Below, piece after piece: positions 38,301 through 50,216 of a stretch of 64,000 bases of DNA. Source of the stretch: Mermis nigrescens. Lineage: Eukaryota > Nematoda > Enoplea > Mermithida > Mermithidae. Within the stretch, counting starts at the first letter, position 1. The number at the start of each line of letters is the position of its first letter. The translations under genes were made by a program, and so were the position numbers. The notes under the pieces were generated by a model that did not search any database, was not told the origin of the DNA, and saw only the letters and a program-made list of their open reading frames with translations. The stretch covers positions 722,005-786,004 of the forward strand of contig JAVLUZ010000169.1 in the NCBI GenBank assembly GCA_036768485.1. The letters run 5' to 3'.

Positions 38301-39590
38301 AAATGCGATACTGATATCCAACTAATCCGGTTATCTTGCAAAAGTCAAAATTTCCTCCTAAGGTCTTTTTCAGCAAATACGTGAGAAATCTTTGGAGAGG
38401 GCACCTTTTTTCAGAGGATGTACGAGTAGATATATACTACGATTTTCATACTTAGATATAAGATCACGCCCTTACATATAACAGAAGAAGATCATCAACG
38501 AAACCGACGCAGAAACGTGTTTTTCACATCAGACTTAGAATTTTGCACCTCCAGAACTAATTCAATATTGTGTGTGAAGAAGCACATATTACTGCGATGT
38601 GTAACCGTTTAGACGACCTTTATTTATACATTACTTCGGACATACCGATTCATAACCGAATAACTTAGCTGGCACGTGCTTCATTTAATAGTTCGCAAAA
38701 TTCGATTTATAACCAGAGTAGTTGGCTGACAAAATAAATCGGCTGAAATGTGTTTTTAACACCAGATTTCAAATTGTACACCATCTAACTCTGTATTGTG
38801 TTTTAAGAAAAGCGTCCGAGTGCGAAGCTGAAATCTTGAGATGTTTTTTATTTTTAGAATACAAAGCACGACCCGATTCATAATTGGATATATCGACAAA
38901 CTAAAAGAAGATAAAAACGTGTTCTTATCCTTCTTTTCTTAAGTTTAGAATAGAAAGCACAACCCAATTCATAATTTGAGATATCGACAAACTAGAAGAA
39001 GATAAAATGGCGTTTAATCGTCCTTTTTTATTTTTAGAATAGAAAGCACGACCCAATTCATTATTCGAGATATCGACAAATTAAAAGAAGATAAAAACGT
39101 GTTTTATCGTCCTTTTTTATTTTTAGAATAGAAAGCACGACCCAATTCATTATTGGAGATATCGACAATTTAAAAGAAGGTAACAACGTGTTTTATCGTC
39201 CAATGGTAGAGTTGAAAATTTAAACAGCTTTGCACGAAAGCGGTTAAGTTCTACGTGTAGTACTTAAAAACAACACTTTTCTATCTGAAACTTTTTTCGC
39301 GACTCAAAACCGGAGTTATCGGCAGACATAAAGAAGATGAAAACTCGACCGAAATCTGTCTTTTAAGCCCAGATTTGAACACTCTTAAGACTCACACTCA
39401 AGAATTAATGCGAAGTTTTAAAAATTCGCCATCTCGAAAATTTTATCCTCTACAATTCTGTATCATTAAAATATATCAGGCTTTCACGCCGAGTTGTGTA
39501 CAAGCTGGGTGAGAAGACCGTCACAGGTTTGTATATGTTATAGCATTTCACCTAACTTTACACACTCGTTACATGTTGAGTATTAAGTGT
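35379..39590. mobile_element. large foldback-like element with repeat-built arms
   Basis: The outer ends are inverted ('tttacactta' type). The left arm (35379 to about 36930) consists of several copies of a 170-200 bp unit containing an ACTCAATATTGAGTTA-like palindrome followed by 'ctggaggtgtaaagt'; the right arm (about 37930-39590) carries the same material in reverse, including a 100-bp tandem series at 38850-39200. The middle contains an R1 repeat copy and a T/C-rich tract (37076-37320). No transposase gene. Long inverted arms made of tandem repeats resemble the Foldback class; target duplication not found. Confidence 0.65.
36945..37360 (+). repeat. dispersed repeat R1, copy 3, with TTTTGTCTC tract
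   Basis: R1 homology from about 36945; 37076-37320 is a pyrimidine tract of irregular 'tttttgtctcat' units. Long ORFs here come only from the tract. Confidence 0.6.
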
Positions 39591-41480
39591 AAAAAAGAAA
39601 CAAGTACGTGTATTCTTTTTTATTATCTATCTTTTGAAACACCGCATCTTCTAGATGTGCTCCATCATCGCTGTAGGGGGAGTCATAGGGGCACCCAGGT
39701 ATATTATAGGTACGCACTAATGCGCAACCTATGATAGACGCTCTCAGTTATATCTATAAAAGTATTCTTTCAGGTTGGTAAATACAGGAATAGAGAATAA
39801 GTTTTACTAAATTAGAATGCCTAATTCGCTCATCGAGTCGAATCGGACTTGGACTGACTTAATTGGATCTAGAACAATTTATAGTTATTGCAAAGCTCTC
39901 TCAATGCTATTTCTCATAGCCGGAGGCTATTGACTTTATGATTATATTATTATAAAAAGCTAATGCACTTCGAGTTCAAAGAAATTTTTCCAATTTTTGC
40001 ACGTCGCGGCAGCTGAAATTTGATTTTGCTGCCTTGGATTTTTTGTTTATTTGTCTATTTGCGCAATTATTTCCTTCCCAACCAGCAAACAGTCAAAAGC
40101 GTGGTCAAATTTGACGATTGAGTTTTTTAAGCCAGCTTGAGCAAATTATTTCTATTAATATTTAGTCGATTCACACAATAACCTGATACAGCATCAATTT
40201 TAAGCTTTTACACTGCAAAGAGTATGCCAAAGGTTGATTAATTTTCGGATCACGTCAATACAGTAACCCTCTATTAGCACAGTTTCGAGAAAAATTAATT
40301 AAAAACCATTTAACTCTGAAAAATGATTTTTTTAATGGTTTGAATTGAAATGAAATGATAACGATTGAGAAAAATGCATTTTTCCATAAAGTGCGTAGAT
40401 ATTCTTTATAAAGCTTATTCATAGAACCAAAGATTTTTTTGATTTAAAAATTATGTTAAAAGTCATTTTGTCAACTTTACTGAATTTTATCTCCTTTGAA
40501 CATCTTTACATTGTCGAAATAAATGGACATTATACCACCCTCCCCTCATTTGTAATTTTCAAATATTATGTATGGCTAGTTAGGGATAAAACGTACTAAA
40601 ATATCGACAACATACGTACAACACGAAGCATAAAAAATCAAATAATGAAATGAGCTAAATAAAATAAAATCCTTGCAATGTTCCAGCAGAAGCAAATTGA
40701 AAAAATTCGTATTTTATTCGAATTCGCAAAAAATAAGGATGAAATAATTGTCAGAAGGGAAATAAATTGCTTATCAACTATATTCACTCAATTCACGAAT
40801 TCACGAACCATCTGCGGAGTCAATGAAGCTGAGACGTGCATGTGGAAAGGACGTGGTCTGTAATGTTATAGGGTTCCAGGTCCAGCTTGTTAGTAATGTT
40901 TGTACTACATAGTTCCGATTTCTTGATACGCTTTGTTGCGTGTAATTGAGTCTAGCTTAATCACCAAGTTGATCATCTTAAAATCATAAACCGTAAAGTA
41001 ACCGCACTGTTCATAAAGCGATTGTACGAGCTGGATGTGCAGAACGACTGTAGACTAGAGAAGCGATTACGGGGGGTTACTTAAGACTTAATATATCATA
41101 TAAGCAACATTTTATGAGGATTTGTCACGTACACAAGTAAAACAATTTTAAGCATGAGCTCACGTCACATATCCTCCTCCAAAAAAGTTTTACTTATAAT
41201 CACTGTCTTTGTAATGTCCGAAGGTTGGCGACTTCGTTGCAAGGTCATCGTCACTTTGTGCTCCAAGACGTTGTTTTTGTTCATTTGATCTTTAGCGTCA
41301 AGGTTTACATCATCATAATTACTTTATCACTTTTCGCTTCCAGGTCTGTCTGTTATCTGATACATTCTGTTCGGTGTGTACAGTGTGGCTTAAAACGGGG
41401 AGGACAGGAGTAGTAATCCGCCGGATCCTCTGGAGTCTCCATGCTTAAGCATATCTTACGCATAAGCATAGAGACTCTAT
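39591..41480. other. no gene seen
   Basis: AT-rich sequence; short ORFs only (for example 40678-40863) with no recognisable content. Confidence 0.4.
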
Positions 41481-41487
41481 CCTTGTA

Positions 41488-42100
41488 GGCGCAAAGCGCC
41501 ATAATCGGGCCGTACTACATACTGCACGTTAAAGCATAGGCGCAAAGCGCCGATCTTGAGCTATACAATGATGAGGAGAAGCATTGAAAAGGAAAAAATA
41601 TTCTTAGCTTGATGACAGTGTCTTTTATTTCAAAATAGGTCTGACTTTTGTTGAAGCTTTTCCATTGCCAACCTGAACTTTTCCTGCATACAATTTACAT
41701 ATCGTGCATTGCAAAAGGCGAATTTATGTTCGAAAGCCAGCCTTATTTTGTTTGTCTCGAATAAACATTAACCTTGTATGTATTTGCCATCGAGCGTTAC
41801 AATAATGAAGTGAATATATGCTTAAGCAGGTCCTATTCTTCATCATCGTATACGTTTCATACAACATATATATTAAAGCATAGGCGCAAAGCGCCGATTC
41901 TGGGGCGTATTACACACTAAAGCATACAAGGCATAGGCGCAGAGGGCCAAAGTTTGAGCATAAGCACACTACACATTAAAGCATGCTAAAAAATCACAGG
42001 CGCGAAGCACTGAACTCAGCCTGTCATATTAGTACATCAAGAATCGCACTACTTCATCCAAAGATAAAACATCTAACCTACGGATTTAGGCGCAAAAAGA
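41488..42100. repeat. scattered GGCGCAAAGCGCC palindromes
   Basis: Perfect or near-perfect copies of aGGCGCAAAGCGCC occur near 41489, 41540 and 41883, with decayed copies near 41936, 41999 and 42088. Many are followed by short 'cat ... aagcata' phrases. Spacing is irregular. Confidence 0.6.
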
Positions 42101-42175
42101 AGAGAGCTTAAATAGCTGAGAGTTCATTGAGCAAGTAAGTGTTCACCCCTCTTATTTATATATCTACTAGATGAG

Positions 42176-42792
42176 CTGCCCGGCGTTGCCCGGGCTGAAC
42201 TTAGGCCTGATATATAGCTATGTGGAATTGATATGTAAAAAAATCCATAATTTTGATGTTTCTTGGAAAAATCCATAATTTTGATGTTTCTTGGAAAAAT
42301 CCATAATTTTGATGTTTTTTTTATTAATCCGTAATTTTGGTGTTATTTTAAAAAATCCGTAATTTTGATGTGATTTTAAAAAATCCATAATTTTGATGTT
42401 TTTTAAAAAAATCCATAATTTTGATATTTTTAAAAAATCCATGTTTTTTTAAAAAGAATCCATAATTTTGATGTTATTTTAAAAAATCCATAATTTTGAT
42501 GTTTTTTAAAAAAATCCATAATTTTGAAGTTTTTTAAAAAATCCATAATTTTGATGTTTCAAAAAAATTTCCATAATGTTGGTGTTTCATCGTGCCCTAT
42601 CTTATAGCGTTGAGTATGCTATGGCATTGGGTACTTTATACCGTGTCATATCTTATAGCATTGGGTATGTTATAGCATTAGGTATCTTATAGCATTGGGT
42701 ATGCTATACCGTATCCTATCTTGTAGCATAGTTGAGCTGCCCGGCGTTGCCCGGGCTGAACTTAGGCCTGATAGCTATATGGAATTAATATG
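42176..42792 (+). repeat. paired 60-bp repeats around a 28-bp minisatellite
   Basis: 'gctgcccggcgttgcccggg' plus about 40 following bases occurs at about 42176-42236 and again at about 42728-42792. Between them, 42236-42585 is a minisatellite of roughly 28-bp units around 'aaatccataattttgatgtt', and 42590-42720 holds 'tcttatagcattggg' units. Confidence 0.75.
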
Positions 42793-42884
42793 TCTCTTGT
42801 ATTTTTTATTTTTCAAGACTTTTGATGTTTTTGGGATAGAATTGTTGGTACAAACCATATTTTATTTTTTGGATTTTTTTTAAA

Positions 42885-43235
42885 TGTCTTTTGTCAACCA
42901 TTTTTTTGATCAAATCCATATTTTTGACGTTACAGAATGGTTTTGAAAATTGTTTAGCCATAATCATATTTTTGATGTTCTGGGGTGTTCTGGAAATTTT
43001 TTTAATAAAACCCATATTGTTGATGTTTTGGGATGTTTTGGAAAATTTTTTTCGTCAAACCATATTTTTGATGTTTTAGGATGTTTTGGAAAATTTTTTT
43101 AATCAAACCCATATTTTTGATGTTTTGGGATGTTTTGGAAAATTTTTTTCGTCAAACCATATTTTTGATGTTTTAGGATGTTTTGAAAAATTTTTTCGGT
43201 CAAACCATATTTTTGATGTTTTAAAAATTTTTTGT
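42885..43235 (+). repeat. ~55-bp minisatellite
   Basis: Five to six units of 'catatttttgatgttttggg' plus 'atgttttggaaaattttttt' with small variation. Confidence 0.8.
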
Positions 43236-43239
43236 TTGT

Positions 43240-43690
43240 TGTAGCAAAGGGTGTCATATATCACGTGATATGTTATAGCTGATGGTATCTCCTATCTTAT
43301 ATCACTGCATGTTATGGCACAGACAGGGTATCTATACCAAACCTATCTTATAGCATTGCCTATCTCGTAGCATAGGGTATCTTATATCCCATACTATCTT
43401 ATAACATTGCCTATCTTGCAGCTCGGAGTATCTTATATCACTTCCTATCTTATAGCATTGCCTATCTTGTAGCACGGGTATCTTTTATAACGTTCTATCT
43501 TATAGCATTGCCTATCTTGTAGCACGGGGTGTCTTATATCACGTCCTATCTTATAGTATTGCCTATCCTGTAGCACAGAGTATCTTATATCACGTCCTAT
43601 CTTATAGCATTGCTTATCTTGTTGCACATAGTATCTCATACCATGCCTATCTTATAAAATTGCCTATGTTATAGCATCATTTGGTTAAAC
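43240..43690 (+). repeat. ~50-bp minisatellite of TATCTTATAGCATTG units
   Basis: Repeated 'cctatcttatagcattgcc' and 'tatcttgtagcacggggt' alternate through the array. The unit core TATCTTATAGC is the same as in the Maverick tip hairpin at 2618. Confidence 0.8.
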
Positions 43691-43739
43691 CCGTATTTTG
43701 ATGTTTCACAGTGCCGACCAATGCTATAACATATAACAA

Positions 43740-44070
43740 TGTACATAGTGTCGCCAGGCATGCTCCTCTTGGCCGGGGTATCCCTATACAAACAGTATAA
43801 ACTAATTTTTGAAAAAAATAGCAAAAAATCGGCCATCTCCCGAAATCGTGGAGGCTTATAGCACAGGGGCCAAACCCTGCTCCTTACCTGCCCAGGGCCA
43901 ATGGGTGCGTTTGTCGAAATTTCAAGATCGCTACGGCTCCTTCCCCATTGGACCGACCTCGGCCCAAAATATCAGCCCACCAAATTTCATTGGGCCGGAG
44001 CCAACCCGGCACAAACATACGAACATACGAACATACATACATACAAACAAACAAACTTTCAAAAATATAT
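43740..44070 (+). repeat. retroposon-like 3' segment with ACATAC/AAAC tail
   Basis: The segment ends with 'ccaaatttcattgggccgg', followed by simple repeats ACATAC, CATA and CAAA, the usual appearance of a short or truncated non-LTR retroposon 3' end. No ORF of reverse transcriptase is seen. Confidence 0.5.
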
Positions 44071-44107
44071 AGTAGATTGTTGGAAGCGACTGTGCACTAG
44101 GTGATAG

Positions 44108-44210
44108 TTTTGAAAAATGAGCTTGTTAAGCGAGAGTTGTAAACCAAGAGAAAAAAAAGTTTTTTTCTCTTGGTTTACAACTCTCGCTTAACAAGCTCAT
44201 TTTTTCAAAA
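44108..44210. repeat. near-perfect palindrome, ~50-bp arms
   Basis: The left arm 'tgagcttgttaagcgagag...' and its complement meet with practically no loop (A8-GT-T6 centre at about 44151-44167). Only a single A/T-run length difference breaks symmetry. Strong cruciform potential; could be the whole of a very small foldback element. Confidence 0.9.
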
Positions 44211-44839
44211 TATAGTAGATTATCTATTTTTATGCACCATTCAAAGAGAGTATGCAAATAATCCATGTAAAACAAAAATGCATTACTTGATTAATTAATT
44301 AATTGGACAGTCTTCTCATTTCATCTTCTCATTCTCAAGCAGATCGGCATTTTTGCTAATCAATTTTTTGAACATGTATTTTCGACTGGCCTAAGCTGTG
44401 TCATTAGCTACCTTTAGGCCAAACTTTAATTTATACCGGTAATAATCATTAGCACGTTCTAGTTCTGTCTATAATTCGCTTATCAGCGTATGGATTCTAT
44501 TAACAAAAATGAAACTGTTGTAAAATAGTTCCTTTTGAAGGTCTTGTATACTGTTGTTCGGAACATCTTAAAAATCTGATAGCACGACGTTACTGCCTTC
44601 ATTACTATCATCAACTGTCATTTGTTCAGACTCTGATGTATCATCCCTCATTTCTGACATTCCTTGTCTGAGGTATTTGTGTATTTTAAAGTAAAAATAT
44701 TAAGTAATTGCCCACGCAGATTTCACGGATTTTATTCATTTTGTCAACTATTCAAGATGTAGCAGTTCTTATATAAACTTTATTGCACATGTGATTCACG
44801 TTTACATAACATTCTTGACGTAGAAGTTCACATTCTTCA

Positions 44840-45990
44840 CAATTATGGTCGCTACCGTCACTTCATTCAATTCTAAGCCTAGCAAGCGTTTTCTTCATTT
44901 TCAAAACGCTAAGCCTGATTCTGTATTAAAAATTATCGCTGACAGTCAAGAAGTGCTCCGATTTATAGTTGACAATATCTCCAACAAACTCAACTTCTGT
45001 CGGTAATATCTTCGATAATAGTGGAGCCTCATGCAGAAAGGTGGTTTCGTTCCAACTGCTAGCGCCTATATTGGAGATTGATGGTCAGTTGTTAGCTGAT
45101 AGAATAATAAAAAGGTAATTTTTATAACTTGGCATAATTTTTCGAGAATTTTTTCAAGTTCGAAATATGTTCTGTTCGTGTTTTTCCACCCGTAGAAATG
45201 TCATCCATACACCACGTCACACCGTCCATGCCTTGCAGCAAGGTGTTCATGATCTGTTAGAATATGATGGGTGCAGAGGAAATGCCGGAAGGTATGCGAC
45301 TGTACTGATAATAGCCTTTATGTATTGCAATTATCAGATATTTACGCGATTCCGCTTTTATTTCCTTCTGTAAGTAAGCATCTTTTGAATCTTTTGAATT
45401 GATCGTTGAAAATTCTGTAAAATTCGCGAGTTTTTTTGATTACTTCCTCAAACTGTGGGAGTGGATGAGGGTTTTTCGGTATGTACTGATTCATAGGGAC
45501 TTTGAATTCATCGCATGCATAGGTGTACTCCGTCAGTTTTAGGTACGTAAACGACGGGTTATGCCCATTTGATTGGCGTTACGGCAGGATCTACTTTTTC
45601 TAGAATTCCGTCTGTAGTTAAGCTTTGAATTTCTGCACCAGCGGAAGATTTTAGCGCTAAAGGAACAGGTCTAGGTTAAAAATAATTGGTTTTGCATCTT
45701 CGTCAAGCGTAATAGATGCTTTAAAAACTGTGACGCGACCTCTAGGTTACAGCTCAAAACGTCGGTGTATTGCGCTACTAAGTTATTTATTTTGGATTCC
45801 ATTTTCTCCGAAATTTTCAAAACGTTATCTGCATGACTTTGCACGTGTCTGCAATTTGGTTACAGATTTAGCACTTTTATCCATTCATAGCCAAATAATG
45901 GTGTTACTGCAGGCCTACTTTTATGTTTATAGTATCTTCGCCTAGCATTTCGATTTCAAAGTCTGGATAAGCGCTTAATTTATCTGTCGT
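44840..45990 (-). pseudogene. pol: second gypsy-type pol remnant (RT), heavily decayed
   Basis: Minus-strand reading in changing frames shows the usual order before and in gypsy RT: an FGYEWIKVL block, a YTDVLSCNLEVASQ block (about 45760-45800), then the RT start motif GILEKVDPAVTPIKWA (about 45590), an SRIPSGISSAP segment (about 45280) and a catalytic-type CMDDISTGG (about 45190). Many stops and frameshifts interrupt it. It differs in sequence from the remnant at 28968-31595. An M1 element lies at its upstream edge. Confidence 0.75.
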
Positions 45991-46009
45991 CTCAGATAAG
46001 CGTGGTGAA

Positions 46010-46266
46010 CATACGTGGGCAGCAAGAAAATTCTGGGGGTGCAAGATTTTTTTGAAGGTCGAAAAATGGCCTTAAAAATGGTGGTATGGCAATAAAAACA
46101 CCATTTTTCGACGTTTCTCATCAAGCACTATCCATTGGCATCAAAAAATTGCGAAAAAAGACGAAAAAATTTTCAAAAGTTGAATTCTGGGGGGTATTTT
46201 GATTTCTGGGGGGTATTTTGGTTTCTGGGGGTGCATACCCCCAAACTTCCCCCACGCCCAGGTGTG
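46010..46266. mobile_element. hAT-like miniature element M1, copy 4
   Basis: 257 bp, ends CATACGTGGGC and inverted CACACCTGGGC, with GTGGTGAA at 46002-46009 and 46267-46274 (exact duplication). Confidence 0.92.
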
Positions 46267-46384
46267 GTGGTGAAGCGATATTTTCTTATGTACGTTTACC
46301 GATTATAGTTCGAACGGCTGCAGTAATCACATTCCATGGTAGTTTTAGGACCATCTATGATTACGTCGATTAAATCGTTCTATC

Positions 46385-48215
46385 TTAACTTGGCGCATGT
46401 CATATGTTGGCGCCCGTCTTAACCTGGCGCATGTCTGAACTTGGCACCCATCTATACTTGGCGCCTTTTATTTTCTTGTCTCAACTTGGCGCCCGTCTGA
46501 ACTTGGCGCCTATCATAACTTGGCGCATGTCTTAACTTGGCGCATGTCTTAACTTGGCGCCTGTCTCAACTTGGCGCTTACCTGAACTTGACGCATGTCT
46601 GAACTTGGCGCCTGTCCGAACTTGGCGCATCAGGGGCGGACTTAAGGTGGGGGCGAGGGGGCGTCAGCCCCCTCATTGGCCAAAAATTTTTGACGAGACA
46701 AAGAATGGATATGCAATTTGCAATGATTTTTGGCGATCAGTGACCATAAGTTCTCAACATTTATCGGTGCTATGTGCCGTATGATACCTATTAATTATAT
46801 TTATTTACTTTCTTGGCATTTTCTGTTCATGTACGAGTAGGTTTCAAAACAATCTTAATAGCAGGAACAGCTATTTTTGCATAGTTTTCTTCTATTTTCA
46901 ATTAAAAATTTCGATGTTTAGCATTAAATGCTATACATACAGCAAATCAAGCAGTAAATATTGCTTCTAGGCATCTATCCGCCTTAATTTCACAGATTTT
47001 CCGGCGCTTCGCGCCAGATTTTTGTTGAAATCAAAGAAATTTATTTGAATTTTTTGCACAAAATTCTCAAAAATTTTGAAATTTTTAAAAAAAATATTGC
47101 GTCGAAAGAGATTTTATGTAAAGATATACAAAGTAAAACACCGAAAAAACGCTATTTCGCGCCTTAAGGGCTAATTTTAGGACCTATTTCTGACTCTTTT
47201 TGGAAAAGTTGGGATGCCTTCCCCCTTAGGACAATTTTAGACCCGCCACTGTGACGCATGATAAATAAACAATGTATGAGGATAGATTGGATTATAATTT
47301 GGTAAATTTGGTTTTTTTTTTAATTTTTTAATTTTTTAAAATTTCCTAACATTTGGCGCAATTTTGGCCAAAAAAGCGAAAATGTAGCGGATACCCCCCC
47401 CCTGGGAAACTTGCTAGATGTTTATGTCTGATTGTAATTAGTAAAATGATCAAATTAATAGAAGCTTCGTCAGTTCAGATGAATTAACTATCGGCGCGGA
47501 AATTCGAAAGTCTAAAATGTGGCATTCAAGTTTCATCCTCACGTTATTTTTAGTGTACAACAATGGTTTTCTGAGTTAATTAAAAGAAGTGCATTTAAGC
47601 AGAGTTTGAGACATATCTTATTGGAGCATAAAATTTTCTAGCTATTCACTGAAAAAATTTTTGAAACATGTTGAAACCACAAAGAGTTATGAATAAAAAT
47701 GTTTAAAACTACAGTAAGTTTTCCAATATGGCTGCCTGCATGGCTAGAAATCAAAACTGCGAATTCTTTATCACACCAGACGAGTGAGCAATCATTCGGA
47801 AGCTCTTTTTACGCGCTTTCCATAATGTGCTAAAACATTTAATAATATACAATCTGTTGCACATGATAAGCATAGCTTATGGGGGCAGCCATATTGGAAA
47901 AATTCAAAATGCATTAGTAGAGTGAACAGGGAGCTAAGAAGAAAAACTAAAAAGTTAACATTTAAGAAAATGCTAGAACGCTACCTACTATTTGCCAGTT
48001 TTTAGCATAATATCACTAAGTTGTGGAAAAAACTGCGGCCTTGTTGAATTTCAGCTATTTTTGCTATGTGGTTTAAGTTAAGACATGCGCCACGTTTAGA
48101 AATGCACTAAGTTAAGATAGGCGTAAGGTAAGACAGGTACAGGCGCCAACATGAGACAATGCGCCAAGTCAAGACAGGCATCAAAGACGATGCGCCAAGT
48201 TAAGACGTGCGCCAA
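46385..48215. mobile_element. foldback-like element with ACTTGGCGC arrays
   Basis: The left end (46385-46625) is a tandem array of about 20-bp units, 'aacttggcgcatgtct' and variants. The right end (48060-48215) is the same array inverted ('agacatgcgccaagtt'). The interior has a nested M2 element and otherwise no gene (47260-48050, AT-rich). Inverted terminal arrays of short repeats are the hallmark of Foldback-type elements; no transposase present. Confidence 0.75.
46631..47251. mobile_element. hAT-like miniature element M2, long copy
   Basis: Starts CAGGGGCGGACTTAAGG and ends CCCGCCACTG; flanked by TGGCGCAT (46623-46630) and TGACGCAT (47252-47259), a 7/8 duplication. It is inserted in the ACTTGGCGC array, so younger than that element. 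Confidence 0.85.
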
Positions 48216-49153
48216 GTCTCGTGACACAACCATCGAAAATCGGCCGGAAAATCGTAAATTGTTAAATTTATGATCGAGTTTTTTTTCGTTTTCGATCCTT
48301 TATCGCTAAATAGGGTGACATTCCCTGCTTCTAAGCGCACTTTTTTCACTTGTTTACATGACTTACAGACGTTACTTCGCGCTTGACAGCTTCGTAAGCT
48401 TCGTGACGCTTTTTTCCACAGCGTTAACACTGTAATTTCGGATAAACTGAGATTTTTCGTGCAAATTTGGAAGTTTTCGAAAATTCATCAGAATTTTCGA
48501 GTGATTTTCGTTGACGCTGAGCCGGTTCGGTCAGTAATGCTGTTCGTTATATGTCAGACAATTTAGCGTTTTCCTCGGTTGGTTTCGAAAAAGCTCTTCC
48601 TGCATGGATAAATTTCTTAAACCAAGTAAAAATTGATTGCGTAATCGTTTTTCGAGGGTAATACTAAAGTTGCAGCCGATTGCTTGTGAACGTAATTCAG
48701 TAAGGAAGTGTGAAATCGACTACTCTTAATTTCACGTACTCAGATCGAATTCCATTCGTTCAGCTAAGTATCTGGTCGTTGAACGTAAATAACTGTCTAA
48801 AAACACTTTAATTTCGACATAATCGATGTCTGTTACCGATTTTGGTACGAAATGATCTGATACGAGTCTATATAACTTGGGGCCTACGCACTTGAGTAGC
48901 ACGTTTCTGCGTGCGTTTTTGGTCTGTTCTCTTTATCCTTCTAGACTCTGAAGGTTAAGTTCGATCTCAAATCGATGAATGTGATATTTCCAATTTTCCA
49001 TTTGTTTATCGGATTGTGGAAATTGAAATGTCCTATACGTGCAAATGAGTCGTCTGTTGTGCTGTTCGTCACATCCTTTGCGTTAAAAGACGTGGGGCAT
49101 AATATTTTTCTTCTAAACTTCGATGCGTACCTCATTCGAAAAAGAAAGGACAC
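48216..49153. other. no gene seen
   Basis: Moderately AT-rich, with short ORFs in both strands (for example 48975-49244) but no recognisable protein or repeat. Confidence 0.4.
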
Positions 49154-49341
49154 CAGTAGCGGATCCAGGATTTTCCTAAGGGAGGGCGGTATCCCTAAGG
49201 GGGGAACCCTGCCTTGGGCGGAAAAATTAACCGTTTTAACCTAAAAATCGCTGAAAATCGCTCAAAAATCCTTAATTTTGCGCACTATTCTGGGCCAATG
49301 GGGGGCGGCCGCCTCCCGCCATCCCCCTAAATCCGCCCCTG
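49154..49341. mobile_element. hAT-like miniature element M2, short copy
   Basis: 188 bp, CAGTAGCGGATCCAGG ... TAAATCCGCCCCTG, flanked by AAGGACAC at 49146-49153 and 49342-49349 (exact 8-bp duplication). A solitary M2 end is also present at about 59598-59631. Confidence 0.93.
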
Positions 49342-49400
49342 AAGGACACTTAGTTATCGTATACGTTTGCCTTTTGAAAGCGTGCGTGAGCTGGACGTGT

Positions 49401-49906
49401 TATAGTCTGTTTCATTTATCCGAGAGCTTTTTTAGCAAATCTTTTCCGAGGATACAGTAACTCTATCTTTCCTACTTACTGTAGGTCATTTAGAGATCAC
49501 TTGTAGTTACATAGGAAGGAAGGGTTTTTCAATAAAATGTTTTTGAAAACGCGCATTTAGCTTGTCATAAATTAACTCTTAAATACAATAGACTATTATC
49601 TTAAACATCGCGGCAGACTTCTGCTTAGCGCAGTGGTAGAACGTCTGATTTTCGTCGAAGCAACACGGGTTCGATTTCAGGTGCGACATTTTTATTTAAG
49701 TGCACTTAATTTAGTATGTCCCAACACTGTTTAGATGCTTGAATTAAGTCTATAAGAACGGCTTAGTGCATTAAAAATGAAAGAATGACAGCCGCTCGCC
49801 CCCACTCAACTTTTCTGTCTAGTTACACTGAATCACCTAATTAGGCATACTATAGCCTTCAAAAAAATTTACTGAAACAGCTCTCGGATAAATGAAACAG
49901 ATTATA
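49401..49906 (+). mobile_element. non-autonomous TIR element with tRNA-like core, copy B
   Basis: Inverted ends TATAGTCTGTTTCATTTATCCGAGAGCT (first 20 bases cited in copy A) and their complement at 49906. The body parallels copy A (546-1246) in reverse orientation, including the tRNA-like block. No ORF. Confidence 0.85.
49621..49688 (+). other. tRNA-like block (box A/B), copy B
   Basis: TTAGCGCAGTGGTAGAACG matches a box A and the tRNA D arm closely, and GGGTTCGATTTC matches box B, 40 bp on. The flanking acceptor strands do not pair, so it is not a normal tRNA gene. Confidence 0.6.
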
Positions 49907-50216
49907 GGTCGATGTGCACTCAAACCCGTTATTTGAGCAGTCAGACGTTAAGATAACGTGACGATGCGCGATAAAATTTTGTCACGTAAAATTCGACCTA
50001 AATTTTCCATAAATGAACTTTTCGTTTATTCATCGAGAAAATGAAAATTTTTTATTAAAAATAAGTCGAAATAGAGGCCTGAAAGTGGTGGGAATTTCCG
50101 TGTAAGTGCTGGAAAATGTTCAGAAACAGGATTAACTTAGGTTTTATGCCATCTTAGCAATTATAGCAGTTTTTGAGGTCATTTTAGCGTCAGAAAAGTT
50201 CTCTGGCAGTACCGAC

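Noticed and set aside
42218..43639. Repetitive ORFs such as 42218-42442, 42806-43015 and 43445-43639
   Set aside because: Read through minisatellites; no start or homologue.
49621..49688. Functional tRNA gene
   Set aside because: Box A and B are good, but the acceptor strands do not pair and no clear anticodon loop forms; the block is embedded in a transposon repeated elsewhere.
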